64,000 bases of DNA from an uncultured Clostridia bacterium (GCA_947623175.1 CANQGK010000005.1:39702-103701); one strand, 5' to 3'. Positions 52,641 to 63,064 are shown, counted from the stretch's first letter. Program-made: numbers and translations. The notes: generated by a model from the letters alone, not told the origin.

Positions 52641-54041
52641 TTATTTCATAAATTCATACATTGCGCGGTAGCACATATAAATATCAAGCTTCGCGGTTGT
52701 TTCAAAGGGAGCGTGCATCGAAAGTACGGGTACGCCCAAATCCACAACGTCTACGCCCATATTCGCTATAAACATCGCAACCGTTCCGCCGCCGCCGAGG
52801 TCTACCCTGCCGAGCTCTCCGCTCTGCCAGATTATTCCGGCGTTATCGAGCATATTTCTGATCCGAGCCACGTATTCCGCCGATGCGTCCGAGGTGCCGG
52901 ATTTTCCGCGCGCACCGGTATACTTTGTGACAACGACGCCGTAATTTAAGAAGGAGGCGTTTCTGCGCTCCATAACGTCCTGGAAGGTGGGATCGGTTCC
53001 GGCGTTAACGTCGGCGGACAGACATTTTGAATTTCTGAGAGCTACGGTACCGTCGCCGCCCTGCATTTCGGCAAGATCGCCTATAACGTACCGCAGAAAA
53101 TCGGACTCGAGACCGGTATTTCCGACGGAGCCTATTTCTTCCTTGTCGGCGAGTATTGCAAGCGCGGTTTTTTCGGGAGCGTTAACCTCCATAATCGCGG
53201 TGAGCGCGGGATATGCGCAAACTCGATCGTCCTGACCGTAAGCGCCCACCATCGAGCGGTCGATACCGATATCGCAGGCCTTGACGGCGGGCACCAATTC
53301 GAGCTCCGCCGAGAGAAAATCCGATTCGGTAATGCCGTACTTTTCGTTAAATAATTTCAAAACGTTAAGCTTTACAAGCTCGCTGCCCTTATCCGACTTA
53401 AACGGATGACTTCCTATAAGCACGTTAAGCTCCTCGCCCTTGATGCCTTCGTTCAGAGTACGCTTTAACTGCTCCTGCGAAAGGTGAGGCAGCAGGTCGT
53501 TTATGACAAATTTCGGCTCGTCGTCGTTTTCGCCTATCGATACTTCCTTCACACTGCCGTCCTTAAGAGCAAAAACCCCGTGCAGCGCCAAAGGTATGGC
53601 GGTCCATTGATATTTCTTTATTCCGCCGTAATAATGGGTTTTAAAGAGGGCGAGCTCGATATCCTCGTAAAGCGGATTGGGCTTTAAATCGAGCCTCGGA
53701 GAGTCTATATGCGCCGCGGTTATGTTGACGCCGTTTTCCACGGGTTCTTTGCCTATTACCGCAAACGCCGCCGTCTTGCCGCGGTTGTTTATATAAACCC
53801 GGTCGCCGACATTGTACTTTTTATTGCGTTCGAATTTCACAAAACCGTTTTCTTCCGCCAATTTTACGGCGGTCTTTACGGCTTCGCGCTCGGTTTTTGC
53901 AGAATTTAAAAACGCCTTGTATTTTTCACAGTAAGCGTCGCATTCCGCCAGAGTTTTTTCGTCGGCAGCGAGTCTGCCGTTTTTACGCGTGTTAAAAAGC
54001 TTTTCCTTTAAAATTTCTGCATTTGTTTTTTCTTCTGACAT
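52641..54041 (-). CDS. M18 family aminopeptidase
   Basis: AAHIDSPRLDLKPNPLYED, LADKEEIGSVGNTGLES, VLSMHAPFETTAKLDIYMCYRA. Confidence 0.93.
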   Translation of the reverse strand: MSEEKTNAEILKEKLFNTRKNGRLAADEKTLAECDAYCEKYKAFLNSAKTEREAVKTAVKLAEENGFVKFERNKKYNVGDRVYINNRGKTAAFAVIGKEPVENGVNITAAHIDSPRLDLKPNPLYEDIELALFKTHYYGGIKKYQWTAIPLALHGVFALKDGSVKEVSIGENDDEPKFVINDLLPHLSQEQLKRTLNEGIKGEELNVLIGSHPFKSDKGSELVKLNVLKLFNEKYGITESDFLSAELELVPAVKACDIGIDRSMVGAYGQDDRVCAYPALTAIMEVNAPEKTALAILADKEEIGSVGNTGLESDFLRYVIGDLAEMQGGDGTVALRNSKCLSADVNAGTDPTFQDVMERRNASFLNYGVVVTKYTGARGKSGTSDASAEYVARIRNMLDNAGIIWQSGELGRVDLGGGGTVAMFIANMGVDVVDLGVPVLSMHAPFETTAKLDIYMCYRAMYEFMK

Positions 54042-54065
54042 ATATATTCTCCTTTTCAAGTAATA

Positions 54066-54650
54066 TTAAATTTTTCCCGTAATATGCGAGATTATTTTTT
54101 CAAATTCCGTAACAAAATTTCCTTCTTCGCCGTTGTTGTAAATTATATAATCGGCGTTTTGCCTGTAAAACTCATCGGTTTTTCCGGCGTTTATCCGCAG
54201 CATTGCCGCCTCCTTGTCGATGCCGTCGCGCGCGCAAATTCTCGCAAGCCGTATTTCCTTATCCGCCAAAACGGCTATTACGGCGTCGCAAAGGGTATTT
54301 ACGCCGCTTTCAAACAGGGTTGGAGCGTCGAGCAAAACCCTCGGAGAATTAAGCTCGGCTTTGAGCGCCGTTACAATGTGCGGCAAAACGGTTTTGTTCA
54401 AAAGCTCGGTGTTTTCTTTGGTCGAAAAGGCGATTTCGGCAAGCGCTTTGCGATTTAATTCGCCGTCTTTATGCAAAATTCCGCCGCCGAAAACCGAAAC
54501 CAACGCCTCGTAGCCCGCGGTGCCCTTTTCGGTTTCGGCGTGCGCCAATTTGTCGCAGTCTATAACCTTAAATCCGGCTTTTGCCGCGGTCAGCGCCGCC
54601 CTGCTTTTGCCGGCGCCGGTAGGACCGGTAAGACCTATAATCATACTCAT
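54066..54650 (-). CDS. coaE: Dephospho-CoA kinase
   Basis: IGLTGPTGAGKSRAA, DCDKLAHAE, LDAPTLFESG. Confidence 0.9.
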   Translation of the reverse strand: MSMIIGLTGPTGAGKSRAALTAAKAGFKVIDCDKLAHAETEKGTAGYEALVSVFGGGILHKDGELNRKALAEIAFSTKENTELLNKTVLPHIVTALKAELNSPRVLLDAPTLFESGVNTLCDAVIAVLADKEIRLARICARDGIDKEAAMLRINAGKTDEFYRQNADYIIYNNGEEGNFVTEFEKIISHITGKI

Positions 54651-55669
54651 AGCTTTATCACCTTAAACCCCGCCGCACGAATAAGGCGGTTATAGACCGC
54701 AAGCCCCACGCCTTTCTTTGACGGCGCGTGAATATACGCTTTATCCGCGCCCGAGCGGTCAACCTTGCGCAATACGGCGAAAAGCTCGTGCGCCAGGGTG
54801 CTCTCGTCGCTTTTTTTGCCGTATATGAGCTTGTGAATTTTTATACCGTCGCTCTCCTCAAAAAAGCATACCGCAACGGCGTTTTTTTGCCCGTTTACAA
54901 ATTCCGCAAAGGCATCGCTTTCGCCCTCTACGAGAAAGCAGTCGGTTTTGGGGGCGTAATGCTTGTATTTCATACCCGGCGAAGCCACCCTTTCGTCATC
55001 GCGAGGCTTTGAAAGAACCGCCTTATCGACGGTAACGTCGGGGATTATTTCCCTTAACTGTTCGGGCGTTACCGCTCCCGGGCGTAAAATGCGGGGCGGC
55101 TCACAGCAAAAGGATATAACCGTGGATTCGACGCCGACGGCGCATTCTCCGTCATAGACTATAGCGTCAATTTTACCGTCGAGGTCGGCTTGCACATGCA
55201 AAGCCGTAGTAGGACTCGGGCTTCCCGAGGTATTGGCGGAAGGCGCCGCAAGCGGCAGGTCGGCTTTTTCTATAATATCGAGCGCGGTTTTGTGGTTCGG
55301 CATACGCACCGCCACCGTATCAAGTCCGGCGGAAACCGAGTCTGCCGTGTAACCGGTTCTTTTAAATATCATGGTAAGCGGACCCGGCCAGAATTTTTCG
55401 GCGCAGCGTATCGCGGACTCCGGTATATCGCAAGCCACCCTTTTAAGCATTTCCATATTTGAAATATGGACTATAAGCGGATTATCCTGCGGTCTGCCCT
55501 TGGCGGCAAATATTTTTTTTACCGCCTCTGCATCGCAGGCGGAGGCCGCAAGCCCGTATACCGTTTCGGTAGGTATTGCCGCCGTTCCGCCGTTTTTGAG
55601 AATTTCCGCCGCTCTTGCCACCGTGCCGGCGTAATTTTCCCTGTCGGTTTTAAGCTTTTCGGTAATCAT
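54647..55669 (-). CDS. L-threonylcarbamoyladenylate synthase (Sua5/YwlC)
   Basis: GGTAAIPTETVYGLAA, KGRPQDNPLIVHI, APSANTSGSPSPT; SPGMKYKHYAP linker and C-terminal Sua5 domain. Confidence 0.94.
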   Translation of the reverse strand: MITEKLKTDRENYAGTVARAAEILKNGGTAAIPTETVYGLAASACDAEAVKKIFAAKGRPQDNPLIVHISNMEMLKRVACDIPESAIRCAEKFWPGPLTMIFKRTGYTADSVSAGLDTVAVRMPNHKTALDIIEKADLPLAAPSANTSGSPSPTTALHVQADLDGKIDAIVYDGECAVGVESTVISFCCEPPRILRPGAVTPEQLREIIPDVTVDKAVLSKPRDDERVASPGMKYKHYAPKTDCFLVEGESDAFAEFVNGQKNAVAVCFFEESDGIKIHKLIYGKKSDESTLAHELFAVLRKVDRSGADKAYIHAPSKKGVGLAVYNRLIRAAGFKVIKL

Positions 55670-55678
55670 AGCCGTAAT

Positions 55679-56752
55679 TTACTCCTGCTCGGCTTCCAGA
55701 GCCTTTGCCCTGTAATGCGTGGTGAGCGAATCTATCACTTCGTCAAGGTCGCCGTTGAGTATCTGCTCAAGCTTGTAAAGCGTAAGTCCTATACGGTGGT
55801 CGGTGACCCTGCCCTGGGGATAGTTATAAGTGCGAATACGCTCACTGCGGTCGCCCGTTCCCACCTGAGACTTTCGGTCGGACGCAATAGCGGCGTCGTG
55901 CTCGCGGCGAGCCTCGTCCAAGAGGCGCGAACGCAGAATTTTAAGCGCCTTATCCTTATTTTTATATTGACTGCGCTCGTCCTGACACTCAACCACCGTG
56001 CCGGTGGGAATGTGGGTGACGCGTATCGCGGAGGAGGTCTTGTTTATATGCTGACCGCCCGCGCCGGATGAGCGGAAGGTATCTATTTTAAGGTCGGCGG
56101 GATTGATTTCGAGCTCAACGTCCTCCGCCTCGGGAAGCACCGCCACGGTTACGGTAGAGGTATGGATCCTGCCCTGCGTCTCGGTATCGGGCACACGCTG
56201 GACGCGGTGAACGCCGCTTTCGTACTTAAGGCGCGAATAAGCGCCCGAGCCCTCTATCATAAAGCTTATTTCCTTGTATCCTCCGAGCTCGGTTTCGTTA
56301 GCGTTTACAACCTCAATATTCCACCTGCGGCTTTCGGCGTACATGGTGTACATTCTGTAAAGCGAACCCGCGAAAAGCGCCGCTTCCTCGCCGCCGGCGC
56401 CGCCGCGTATCTCCACAATGACGTTTTTATCGTCGTTGGGATCCTTCGGCAGTAATAAAATTTTAAGCTCGTCGGAAAATGCGGCGATATCGGCTTTTGC
56501 CTCTTTAAGCTGTTCCTCCGCCAACTCTCTGAGCTCTTTGTCAAAGCCGGCGTCGGAGAGTATTTCCAAAGCCTCCGCCTCGGCGGCCTTTGCGGCGGTA
56601 TACTCGCGATATTTTTCCACTATGGGAGTAAGCTCGCTGTGCTCCTTCATAAGCTTTTTAAATTGTTCGTTATCGGAAACGACCTGCGGTCTTGTGAGCT
56701 CGATTCCTATTTGTTCGTATCTGTTTACGACCGTTTCAAGTTTATCAAACAT
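55679..56752 (-). CDS. prfA: Peptide chain release factor 1
   Basis: GGQ motif [26 protein letters not shown]; length 357 aa. Confidence 0.96.
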   Translation of the reverse strand: MFDKLETVVNRYEQIGIELTRPQVVSDNEQFKKLMKEHSELTPIVEKYREYTAAKAAEAEALEILSDAGFDKELRELAEEQLKEAKADIAAFSDELKILLLPKDPNDDKNVIVEIRGGAGGEEAALFAGSLYRMYTMYAESRRWNIEVVNANETELGGYKEISFMIEGSGAYSRLKYESGVHRVQRVPDTETQGRIHTSTVTVAVLPEAEDVELEINPADLKIDTFRSSGAGGQHINKTSSAIRVTHIPTGTVVECQDERSQYKNKDKALKILRSRLLDEARREHDAAIASDRKSQVGTGDRSERIRTYNYPQGRVTDHRIGLTLYKLEQILNGDLDEVIDSLTTHYRAKALEAEQE

Positions 56753-56972
56753 TAAATTCTCCGCTTTCCTGCTCGAATTTGATTATTTTTTTAAGGGATT
56801 TTTCCGCCTTGCTTCGCGGCACCATAATTTCCCTGCCGCAGCCGTCGCAAACGAGCTTAAAATCCATACCTATCCGGATTACCGTAAAAACGTCCGAACC
56901 GCAAGGATGCTTCTTTTTCATAACAAGCTTATCGTTTACCCGAATATCCAAAAAATCCCCTTCTTTTATCAT
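56745..56972 (-). CDS. DUF951 domain protein
   Basis: [53 protein letters not shown]. Confidence 0.9.
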   Translation of the reverse strand: MIKEGDFLDIRVNDKLVMKKKHPCGSDVFTVIRIGMDFKLVCDGCGREIMVPRSKAEKSLKKIIKFEQESGEFNV

Positions 56973-57019
56973 AATATATTATTATATAACAATTTTAAAA
57001 ACATGGCAAGTATTACTGC

Positions 57020-57079
57020 ATAAAAAACGGGGAACCTACCGTTTGGTAAATTCCCGGTTTTTGGCGCGCTGAAGAAGAT
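57020..57079 (-). repeat. Partial duplicate of tRNA-Arg 3' end plus terminator
   Basis: 49 bp identical to 57241-57289 (ggaacctaccgtttggtaaattcccggtttttggcgcgctgaagaagat). Confidence 0.95.
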
Positions 57080-57229
57080 GTATCCGCTTCGCGTATACCG
57101 TCCTCGGCGACCGCTCGCTTGGCGAGCAGTACCCGCCTCACACTTCGTTGCTAAAAACAATCCACCGGATTGTTTTCTTAACGCGCCTCACTCTCTCAGA
57201 GTTCGAATCTTCTTCGAGACTTTACCCAC

Positions 57230-57271
57230 ATAAAAAAATGGGAACCTACCGTTTGGTAAATTCCCGGTTTT
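57230..57271 (-). terminator. Terminator downstream of tRNA-Arg
   Basis: Minus strand GGGAATTTACCAAACGGTAGGTTCCC then ATTTTTTTA. Confidence 0.75.
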
Positions 57272-57348
57272 TGGCGCGCTGAAGAAGATTCGAACTCCCG
57301 ACCTTCTGGTCCGTAGCCAGACGCTCTATCCAGCTGAGCTATCAGCGC
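57272..57348 (-). tRNA. tRNA-Arg (anticodon ACG), CCA encoded
   Basis: Cloverleaf by eye: acceptor GCGCTGA/TCAGCGC, anticodon loop CTACGGA, T-loop TTCGAAT, 3' GCCA. Confidence 0.93.
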
Positions 57349-57513
57349 AAAAAGCGGTTTTTTAAACCCGCCATAGTATAATATCACATTTATCGAATAA
57401 AATCAAGTGCAAATTTATATTTTTTTTAAACCCGCAACAATTTTTTGTGATTTTCCCGCAAATACAGGCTTACAGCCGACAAAAATCAGGCTTTTCGTCG
57501 GCTGCGGCTTTAA

Positions 57514-59343
57514 TTATTTATACAAAGGCCCGTAAGCGGCGCAGGCGCGATAGTCCTGCCCCTCTTTGTCCATACCGAATGCGTTCCAGGCGGCGGGACG
57601 GAAAATATCCTTTTCGGGAACGTTATGCATGCAAACCGGAATTCTGAGCATTGAGCAAAGCGTTATAAGGTCTGCGCCGATATGTCCGTAAGATATTGCG
57701 CCGTGATTTGCGCCCCAATTATTCATAACGTCGTAAGCGGTTTTAAAGGGGCTTCCCTCCTTGCCGTCACAACGGGGAGTAAACCATGTGCACGGCCATG
57801 TCGGATTGGTGCGCTCCATAAGCGCGTCCGTAACCTCATCGGGAAGCGATACCGTCCAGCCCTCGGCTATCTGCAAAACGGGCCCCAAGCCTTTAATCAG
57901 GTTAAGTCTTATCATAGTCGCCGGCATTTCCGCTCTCGTTACAAAGTGGCTCGAAAATCCGCCGCCGCGGAAGTTATCGTGACCGGCTTCGCACCAAACG
58001 GTGGCGTCGGTCATTTTCTTTATATCCTCTTCGGTAACATTCCACCATTCCTTCATAACGTGGTTGCCGCGGTCGTCCACACATTCACCGCAGGCGTCAA
58101 GACATGCCGCGCCGGAATTGAGCAGATGAATAATACCGCCGTTTTCACGCGCCCTGCCCTCAAAATCATAACCGGTTACGCGTTTTACGGCTTCCGGCGA
58201 CCAGAAGGTGCGAATATCGGCAAAAATCTGCGCGCGGTTGGTAAGCAGCTTCATAAACAGCATACCGATACCGTTAAGTACGTCGTTTTCGGTGGCAAAC
58301 GTAATAGGCTCCTTTTTGCCGGTATAATCGAAAGACGAATTGAGCACGGCTTCGGGATAATCGCAGTTGGGCCAATGGTCGGTCCACTGCCGCTGCCCTT
58401 GAAATCCGCCCGCTATGGCGTTATGCCCCGACATTTCCTCCTCAAAGCCTGCCGGCAGATTTTTATTGCCGTTCATAAGGTCTTTGATTATGCAGTACAT
58501 CTTGATCGTAAATTCCCATTGCTTCGCCTTTTCTTCGTCGGTAAATTTGATTCGTTTTTCCTTGCCGAGGAATTGCACCGTTTCGGGGTTATCGTCTCTC
58601 CCCTCCCTGCAATGCTCCTTGGTCCAGGCAAGCGCCTTTCGGTACTCCTCCTCGTTGTAAATTCCCTCTTCCATTCGGCGAAGAATTTCCACCTCGTCCA
58701 CCGACTCAACGCGAAGCCCCAAATAATCCTCCATAAACGCATGGTCGACAATCGAGCCGCCTATTCCCATACATTGCGAGCCTATCTGCAAATAAGACTT
58801 GCCCCGCATGGTGGCGACGGCTACGGCGGCGCGTCCGAAACGCAGCAGCTTTTCCTTAACGTCGCAAGGTATATCGGTAACCTCGTCCGCGTCCTGAACC
58901 TCATGACCATAAATGCCGAATGCCGGCAAGCCCTTTTGAGCATGGGTTGCAAGCACCGAAGCCAAATAAACCGCGCCGGGCCTTTCGGTTCCGTTAAAGC
59001 CCCAAACGCCCTTTATCGTCATCGGATCCATGTCCATCGTTTCCGCTCCGTAGCACCAGCAGGGGGTTACGGTAAGAGTAATATCCACTCCGGCTTTTCT
59101 GAATTTTTCGGCGCAGGCGGCGGTTTCGGGAACTCTGCCTATCGTCGTATCGGCGATTATAACCTTTACGGGCTCGCCGTTCGAATATCTCAAATTTTGC
59201 TCAAACAGATTTTTTGCGGCGACCGCCATCGCCATCGTTTGATCCTCGAGACCTTCTCGAAGCTGCATAGGTCCTCTTCTGCCGTCTATTACCGGACGGA
59301 TACCGATAACCGGATAATCTTCAACGTATCTGTTTTGTGCCAT
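57514..59343 (-). CDS. fucI: L-fucose isomerase
   Basis: 609 aa; [67 protein letters not shown]. Confidence 0.9.
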   Translation of the reverse strand: MAQNRYVEDYPVIGIRPVIDGRRGPMQLREGLEDQTMAMAVAAKNLFEQNLRYSNGEPVKVIIADTTIGRVPETAACAEKFRKAGVDITLTVTPCWCYGAETMDMDPMTIKGVWGFNGTERPGAVYLASVLATHAQKGLPAFGIYGHEVQDADEVTDIPCDVKEKLLRFGRAAVAVATMRGKSYLQIGSQCMGIGGSIVDHAFMEDYLGLRVESVDEVEILRRMEEGIYNEEEYRKALAWTKEHCREGRDDNPETVQFLGKEKRIKFTDEEKAKQWEFTIKMYCIIKDLMNGNKNLPAGFEEEMSGHNAIAGGFQGQRQWTDHWPNCDYPEAVLNSSFDYTGKKEPITFATENDVLNGIGMLFMKLLTNRAQIFADIRTFWSPEAVKRVTGYDFEGRARENGGIIHLLNSGAACLDACGECVDDRGNHVMKEWWNVTEEDIKKMTDATVWCEAGHDNFRGGGFSSHFVTRAEMPATMIRLNLIKGLGPVLQIAEGWTVSLPDEVTDALMERTNPTWPCTWFTPRCDGKEGSPFKTAYDVMNNWGANHGAISYGHIGADLITLCSMLRIPVCMHNVPEKDIFRPAAWNAFGMDKEGQDYRACAAYGPLYK

Positions 59344-59462
59344 AATAAAACCCCCGTCTGTTTAATATAATATTTTATTTGTATTATATTATCTTTTATG
59401 TTATAATACTTGTATAAATTAGCAAAACAGTTGCATTATTTTATCTTTTTTGTAGGTGTGAC

Positions 59463-60332
59463 ATGAAATTCAACGCATACTTCGAAAATAAACAGCACGG
59501 TTCGGCGGATTTTCCGATAGCGCTTTACAGGGTGGACAAATATCATCCGCAATATACGATGCCCTTTCATTGGCATAACGAGCTCGAAATCGTAAGGGTA
59601 TATTCCGGTTTGCTTGAGCTTTTTATAGACAATATTCCCTATAAGCTTTACCCCGGGGATATAGCCTTTATAAACTGCCGCAGTACCCACAGGGCGACTC
59701 CGCAAAATTGTCGATACGACTGTCTGGTTTGCGATATATCCATGTTAGTCAAAAAGAACAGCAGTGCTTTGGCGTCCTATATAAATCCGCTCATAAACGA
59801 GAGTCGAAGGATAAATTCCGTCCTTCAAAAGGAAAACTCGGTTCTTTACTATGCGGTGACCTCGCTTTTTACAAGCCTTGACGGCGCCTCCGAATATTAC
59901 GAGCTTGGCACAATGTCGTCGCTTTTTTTGATGTTCGAACAGCTTTATAAGCGCGGCGATATACTTACCGTGGCAAAATTCGAAAAATCCACCGTCACCG
60001 CAAGCACCGTCGCCGGGCTTGCCGAGTGGATAGATAAAAATTATTCCGACAGAATAACCCTCAAAATCCTTTCGGAAAAATCGGGAATAACCCCGAATTA
60101 CCTTTGCCGGATTTTTAAGGAATACACCGGAAAAACGCCCATTGAGTATATAAATTCGATTCGTATAGAAAACGTCTGCAGTGAAATAATTTGGAGCGAC
60201 AAAAGCATAACCGCCGCCGCTATCGATAACGGATTTGACAACATAAGCTATTTTTGCAGGGTTTTTAAAAGCATTAAGGGAATTTCCGCAAAGGAATATA
60301 TAAAACAAAATACCGAATTACAGTCGGTTTAA
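59463..60332 (+). CDS. AraC-family transcriptional regulator with N-terminal cupin
   Basis: MPFHWHNELEIVRVYSG cupin; C-terminal double HTH ITLKILSEKSGITPNYLCRIFKEYTGKTPIEYINSIRI. Confidence 0.93.
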   Translation: MKFNAYFENKQHGSADFPIALYRVDKYHPQYTMPFHWHNELEIVRVYSGLLELFIDNIPYKLYPGDIAFINCRSTHRATPQNCRYDCLVCDISMLVKKNSSALASYINPLINESRRINSVLQKENSVLYYAVTSLFTSLDGASEYYELGTMSSLFLMFEQLYKRGDILTVAKFEKSTVTASTVAGLAEWIDKNYSDRITLKILSEKSGITPNYLCRIFKEYTGKTPIEYINSIRIENVCSEIIWSDKSITAAAIDNGFDNISYFCRVFKSIKGISAKEYIKQNTELQSV

Positions 60333-60378
60333 AAAAACACAGCCGCCGAAGGAGTGTGAAACGGCAGCTGTGTTTTAT
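60333..60378. terminator. Bidirectional terminator
   Basis: AAAACACAGC...GCTGTGTTTT. Confidence 0.7.
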
Positions 60379-60491
60379 TTTTTGCCTCAGGATAACCCCT
60401 GCGGCAATATTTCATGGAATTAACAGGCAAAATCCTTTTAAACGGATTGCTTTTTTGGGTTAAATCCAACTTGCAGTTTTAAATTTTCGGA

Positions 60492-61901
60492 TCATCCGAA
60501 AGATGTATGGAATCCCACAACACTGCGATCCGGATTGCCCGAGCCTCCGGTTACGGTGCCCGTTCCGCTGCATTCGGTCACATCTGTACTTCCGCTCTGC
60601 ATACCGATTACGCCGCCTGCGATCGCATTTCCGGGATCGGCAGTTTCAACGGTAATGTCGCCTTTATTTTTGCAGGTAGTCAAATTCGAATTGCTGGCAG
60701 ATCCGACAATGCCGCCGATAGCTCCGAGTATTGATGCAGGTACATCATTGCCTACAAATATATTCACAAGATTTGTGCATCCCGTGAAAGACGCCTTATA
60801 GGCAAATCCGCAAAGTCCGCCTATAGCCCAAGAGGTATCGCAAGGACCTACTTTATCCAATGAGATATCGCCGTCAATGGTCAGATTTTTAATTGTTCCC
60901 CCCTCAACTTCTCCGAATAATCCCGCCAGACCATGTTCATCCTCGGTAATTTTAAGACCGGAAATGGTATGCGAGCCGCCGTCAAAGGTTCCCTTAAAGG
61001 GCACACTGCGGTTACCGATAGGCGCCCAATTAGCCGTAGCCAAAGCGATGTCCTCATTCAAAGTAATCGTCTTACCCTCAAAGGTATTTCCGTTATAAAC
61101 GAGTTCCTGCAACTTAAGAAGATCCGCTTCGGAAGCTACGGTAAACTCAGCCTTAGTGAGATCGGCAAACGCGGTCGACTCTTTCGGAGAGGCGTCGGTA
61201 TCGTAATCGTTACCGAAGCTGTCGCTTTCGTCAACCATTTGAGTTGCAACAAGCTTGATTCCGAGTTCGATTTCGGGAGCAAAATTCTTATAATAGTTCG
61301 CCTCGTTACCTACAGTCTCCGGCATATAAACGACCAGCGCGATATAGTCGATATCGTCTTTGGCTTCGCTTGCTTTAATGCTTCCGGTAGCGGTATAATC
61401 CCTAAGCTTGCCGGCGGTAGCTTCCACAGCTTCGCGCGCCTCTGCACGTGTCTTATAGAAGTTTTCCTTATCGGTTGTAACAACGCCGAATTTCAGATAA
61501 TCGGAAAGCAGAATATCATATTCGTGACTTCCGCCTTCATAAGATCTTCCTTTTCCGATTTTCTCGCTTGCTATATCGATAAGCAGCTTGTAGTTAAGCG
61601 AGAGACTTCCGACGTTGCTGATTTTGAGATATACGACCTGCGTATATCCCGGCTCCCAAAGAGCGGACTCCTCAAAAAGCGGCGTTTTTTCGGTAACGGG
61701 CTTCCATGAGCGAGTGCCATCTGCGCCAAGTACGGAATACTCCATCTCGACGTCGAGGTTTCCGGCGACAATTTTGTTATTGCCGCTCGTTACTGAATCG
61801 GTGAACCACGCGAAGGTGGAGCCGACGAGCATTGCAATACAAAGCAGCATGGACAGCATGCTCATAAGCAACGCTCTTTTGGTGGATTTTGTTTTTGTCA
61901 T
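60492..61901 (-). CDS. SipW-type signal-peptide secreted protein with C-terminal GLUG-like repeats
   Basis: TKRALLMSMLSMLLCIAMLVGSTFAWFTDSVTSGNNKIVAGNLDVEM; GTFDGGSHTISGL...GLFG...GGLCGFA...GGIVGSA...GGVIGMQ. Confidence 0.85.
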   Translation of the reverse strand: MTKTKSTKRALLMSMLSMLLCIAMLVGSTFAWFTDSVTSGNNKIVAGNLDVEMEYSVLGADGTRSWKPVTEKTPLFEESALWEPGYTQVVYLKISNVGSLSLNYKLLIDIASEKIGKGRSYEGGSHEYDILLSDYLKFGVVTTDKENFYKTRAEAREAVEATAGKLRDYTATGSIKASEAKDDIDYIALVVYMPETVGNEANYYKNFAPEIELGIKLVATQMVDESDSFGNDYDTDASPKESTAFADLTKAEFTVASEADLLKLQELVYNGNTFEGKTITLNEDIALATANWAPIGNRSVPFKGTFDGGSHTISGLKITEDEHGLAGLFGEVEGGTIKNLTIDGDISLDKVGPCDTSWAIGGLCGFAYKASFTGCTNLVNIFVGNDVPASILGAIGGIVGSASNSNLTTCKNKGDITVETADPGNAIAGGVIGMQSGSTDVTECSGTGTVTGGSGNPDRSVVGFHTSFG

Positions 61902-62094
61902 TGTGATTTTACCTCCTTAATTTTTATTTTGCCAATGACAATATGTAATCGGGTTCCGCCCCGAAAACACCGTTATAAAGCCGCGTGAGGCTACGGGATA
62001 AATTTTCTTATGTTTATAATTATTTAATTTCATCTCTGCTTCGCTATTAAGCAAAGTCGCGCAAACTTCCACCCACCTCGGCTCGCTCTGCGCA

Positions 62095-62236
62095 AAGCCT
62101 CCCTTGCCTAAAGGGAGGGAGACCAACGTTAGTTGGTGGTGGGATACTTAAGCTTGAAGTTTCATCTATGCTTTACTTTTTCTCTCCTTCCGTCTTTGCC
62201 TACGGCAAATCCACCTCCCCCGTCAGGTGGAGGCAA
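62095..62236. repeat. Intergenic repeat unit copy 1 (palindrome-rich)
   Basis: AAGCCTCCCTTGCCTAAAGGGAGGGAGACCAACGTTAGTTGGTGG...CCACCTCCCCCGTCAGGTGGAGGC; near-identical copy 397 bp downstream. Confidence 0.93.
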
Positions 62237-62381
62237 GGCGCTGTCGCGCAATGACGCGTACTTTGGAGCGTGGAGAGAAATTTGAAATTGTAGCTTGAAA
62301 AGGTAGCCGCAATCGGCTTTACAAGCTTTAGCAACAGTAAAAGTTATATTCTCGTGCCGAGAGGTAAAAGCTTGACCTGCC

Positions 62382-62440
62382 CTTGGCTCCATCTGACGAG
62401 GGAGCTGTCAGCGCAGCTGACTGAGGGAGAGAAAAGCTAC
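62382..62440. repeat. Second repeat family, copy 1
   Basis: TTGGCTCCATCTGACGAGGGAGCTGTCAGCGCAGCTGACTGAGGGAGAGAAAAGCTA. Confidence 0.9.
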
Positions 62441-62491
62441 AGACACGCTAAATTAAAATTCGTTATTCTTTATTTAATTTTGACGATCCGT

Positions 62492-62633
62492 AAGCCTCCC
62501 TTGCCTAAAGGGAGGGAGACCAACGTTAGTTGGTGGTGGGATACTTAAGCTTGAAGTTTCATCTATGCTTTACTTTTTCTCTCCCTCCGTCTTTGCCAGC
62601 GGCAAAGCCACCTCCCCCGTCAGGTGGAGGCAA
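62492..62633. repeat. Intergenic repeat unit copy 2
   Basis: Near-identical to 62095-62236. Confidence 0.93.
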
Positions 62634-62721
62634 AGGCGCGCGCAGGATAATTTTAAAATCATCTGCAAACTAAAGTATTTCTAAATTTGAAGCTTAAAAG
62701 CAGAATTTAGAGCATTAATCC

Positions 62722-62780
62722 TCGGCTCCATCTGATGAGGGAGCTGTCAGCGTAGCTGACTGAGGGAGAGAAAAGCTATA
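62722..62780. repeat. Second repeat family, copy 2
   Basis: CGGCTCCATCTGATGAGGGAGCTGTCAGCGTAGCTGACTGAGGGAGAGAAAAGCTA. Confidence 0.9.
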
Positions 62781-62905
62781 GATACGCCGAATTTAAACTT
62801 TTTAATCTTTCTTAAATTTCGGTGAATCAATGCCTCCATTGCCTAAAGGGAGGCATAACTTAGCGCAATCAAAGTGAACGTACGGGCGGATTTTCTTTTT
62901 TGTTT

Positions 62906-62933
62906 TGACTACATAATTTATATTATGTAGTCA
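62906..62933. repeat. Candidate recombination site, left copy
   Basis: TGACTACATAA-TTTATA-TTATGTAGTCA. Confidence 0.9.
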
Positions 62934-62959
62934 AATAAGGCGCCCGGGGATAAAAAAGC

Positions 62960-63002
62960 GGAACGCGGGAGCAAAAAACGGTGGTTTTTGCGGAGGCGTT
63001 CC
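62960..63002. other. Long hairpin inside the putative invertible segment
   Basis: GGAACGC..GCAAAAA..TTTTTGC..GCGTTCC nested inverted repeats. Confidence 0.7.
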
Positions 63003-63064
63003 GAGGAATTTACGGATTTATTATGTGATTGTTTTGTAAATTTGTAAAAACAGGCGCGGAAATT

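Noticed and set aside
57020-57348. Genomic island inserted at tRNA-Arg
   Set aside because: Only ~150 bp lies between the duplicated ends and there is no integrase; kept as a possible scar only.
57682-59370. 562-aa plus-strand ORF opposite fucI
   Set aside because: Fully antisense to a clear FucI; no domain, composition typical of a shadow ORF.
62354-62548. 64-aa ORF in the repeat region
   Set aside because: Encoded within the intergenic repeats; no RBS or domain support.
62095-62870. CRISPR array
   Set aside because: Repeats are long, palindromic, irregularly spaced, and have no uniform spacers or cas genes nearby.
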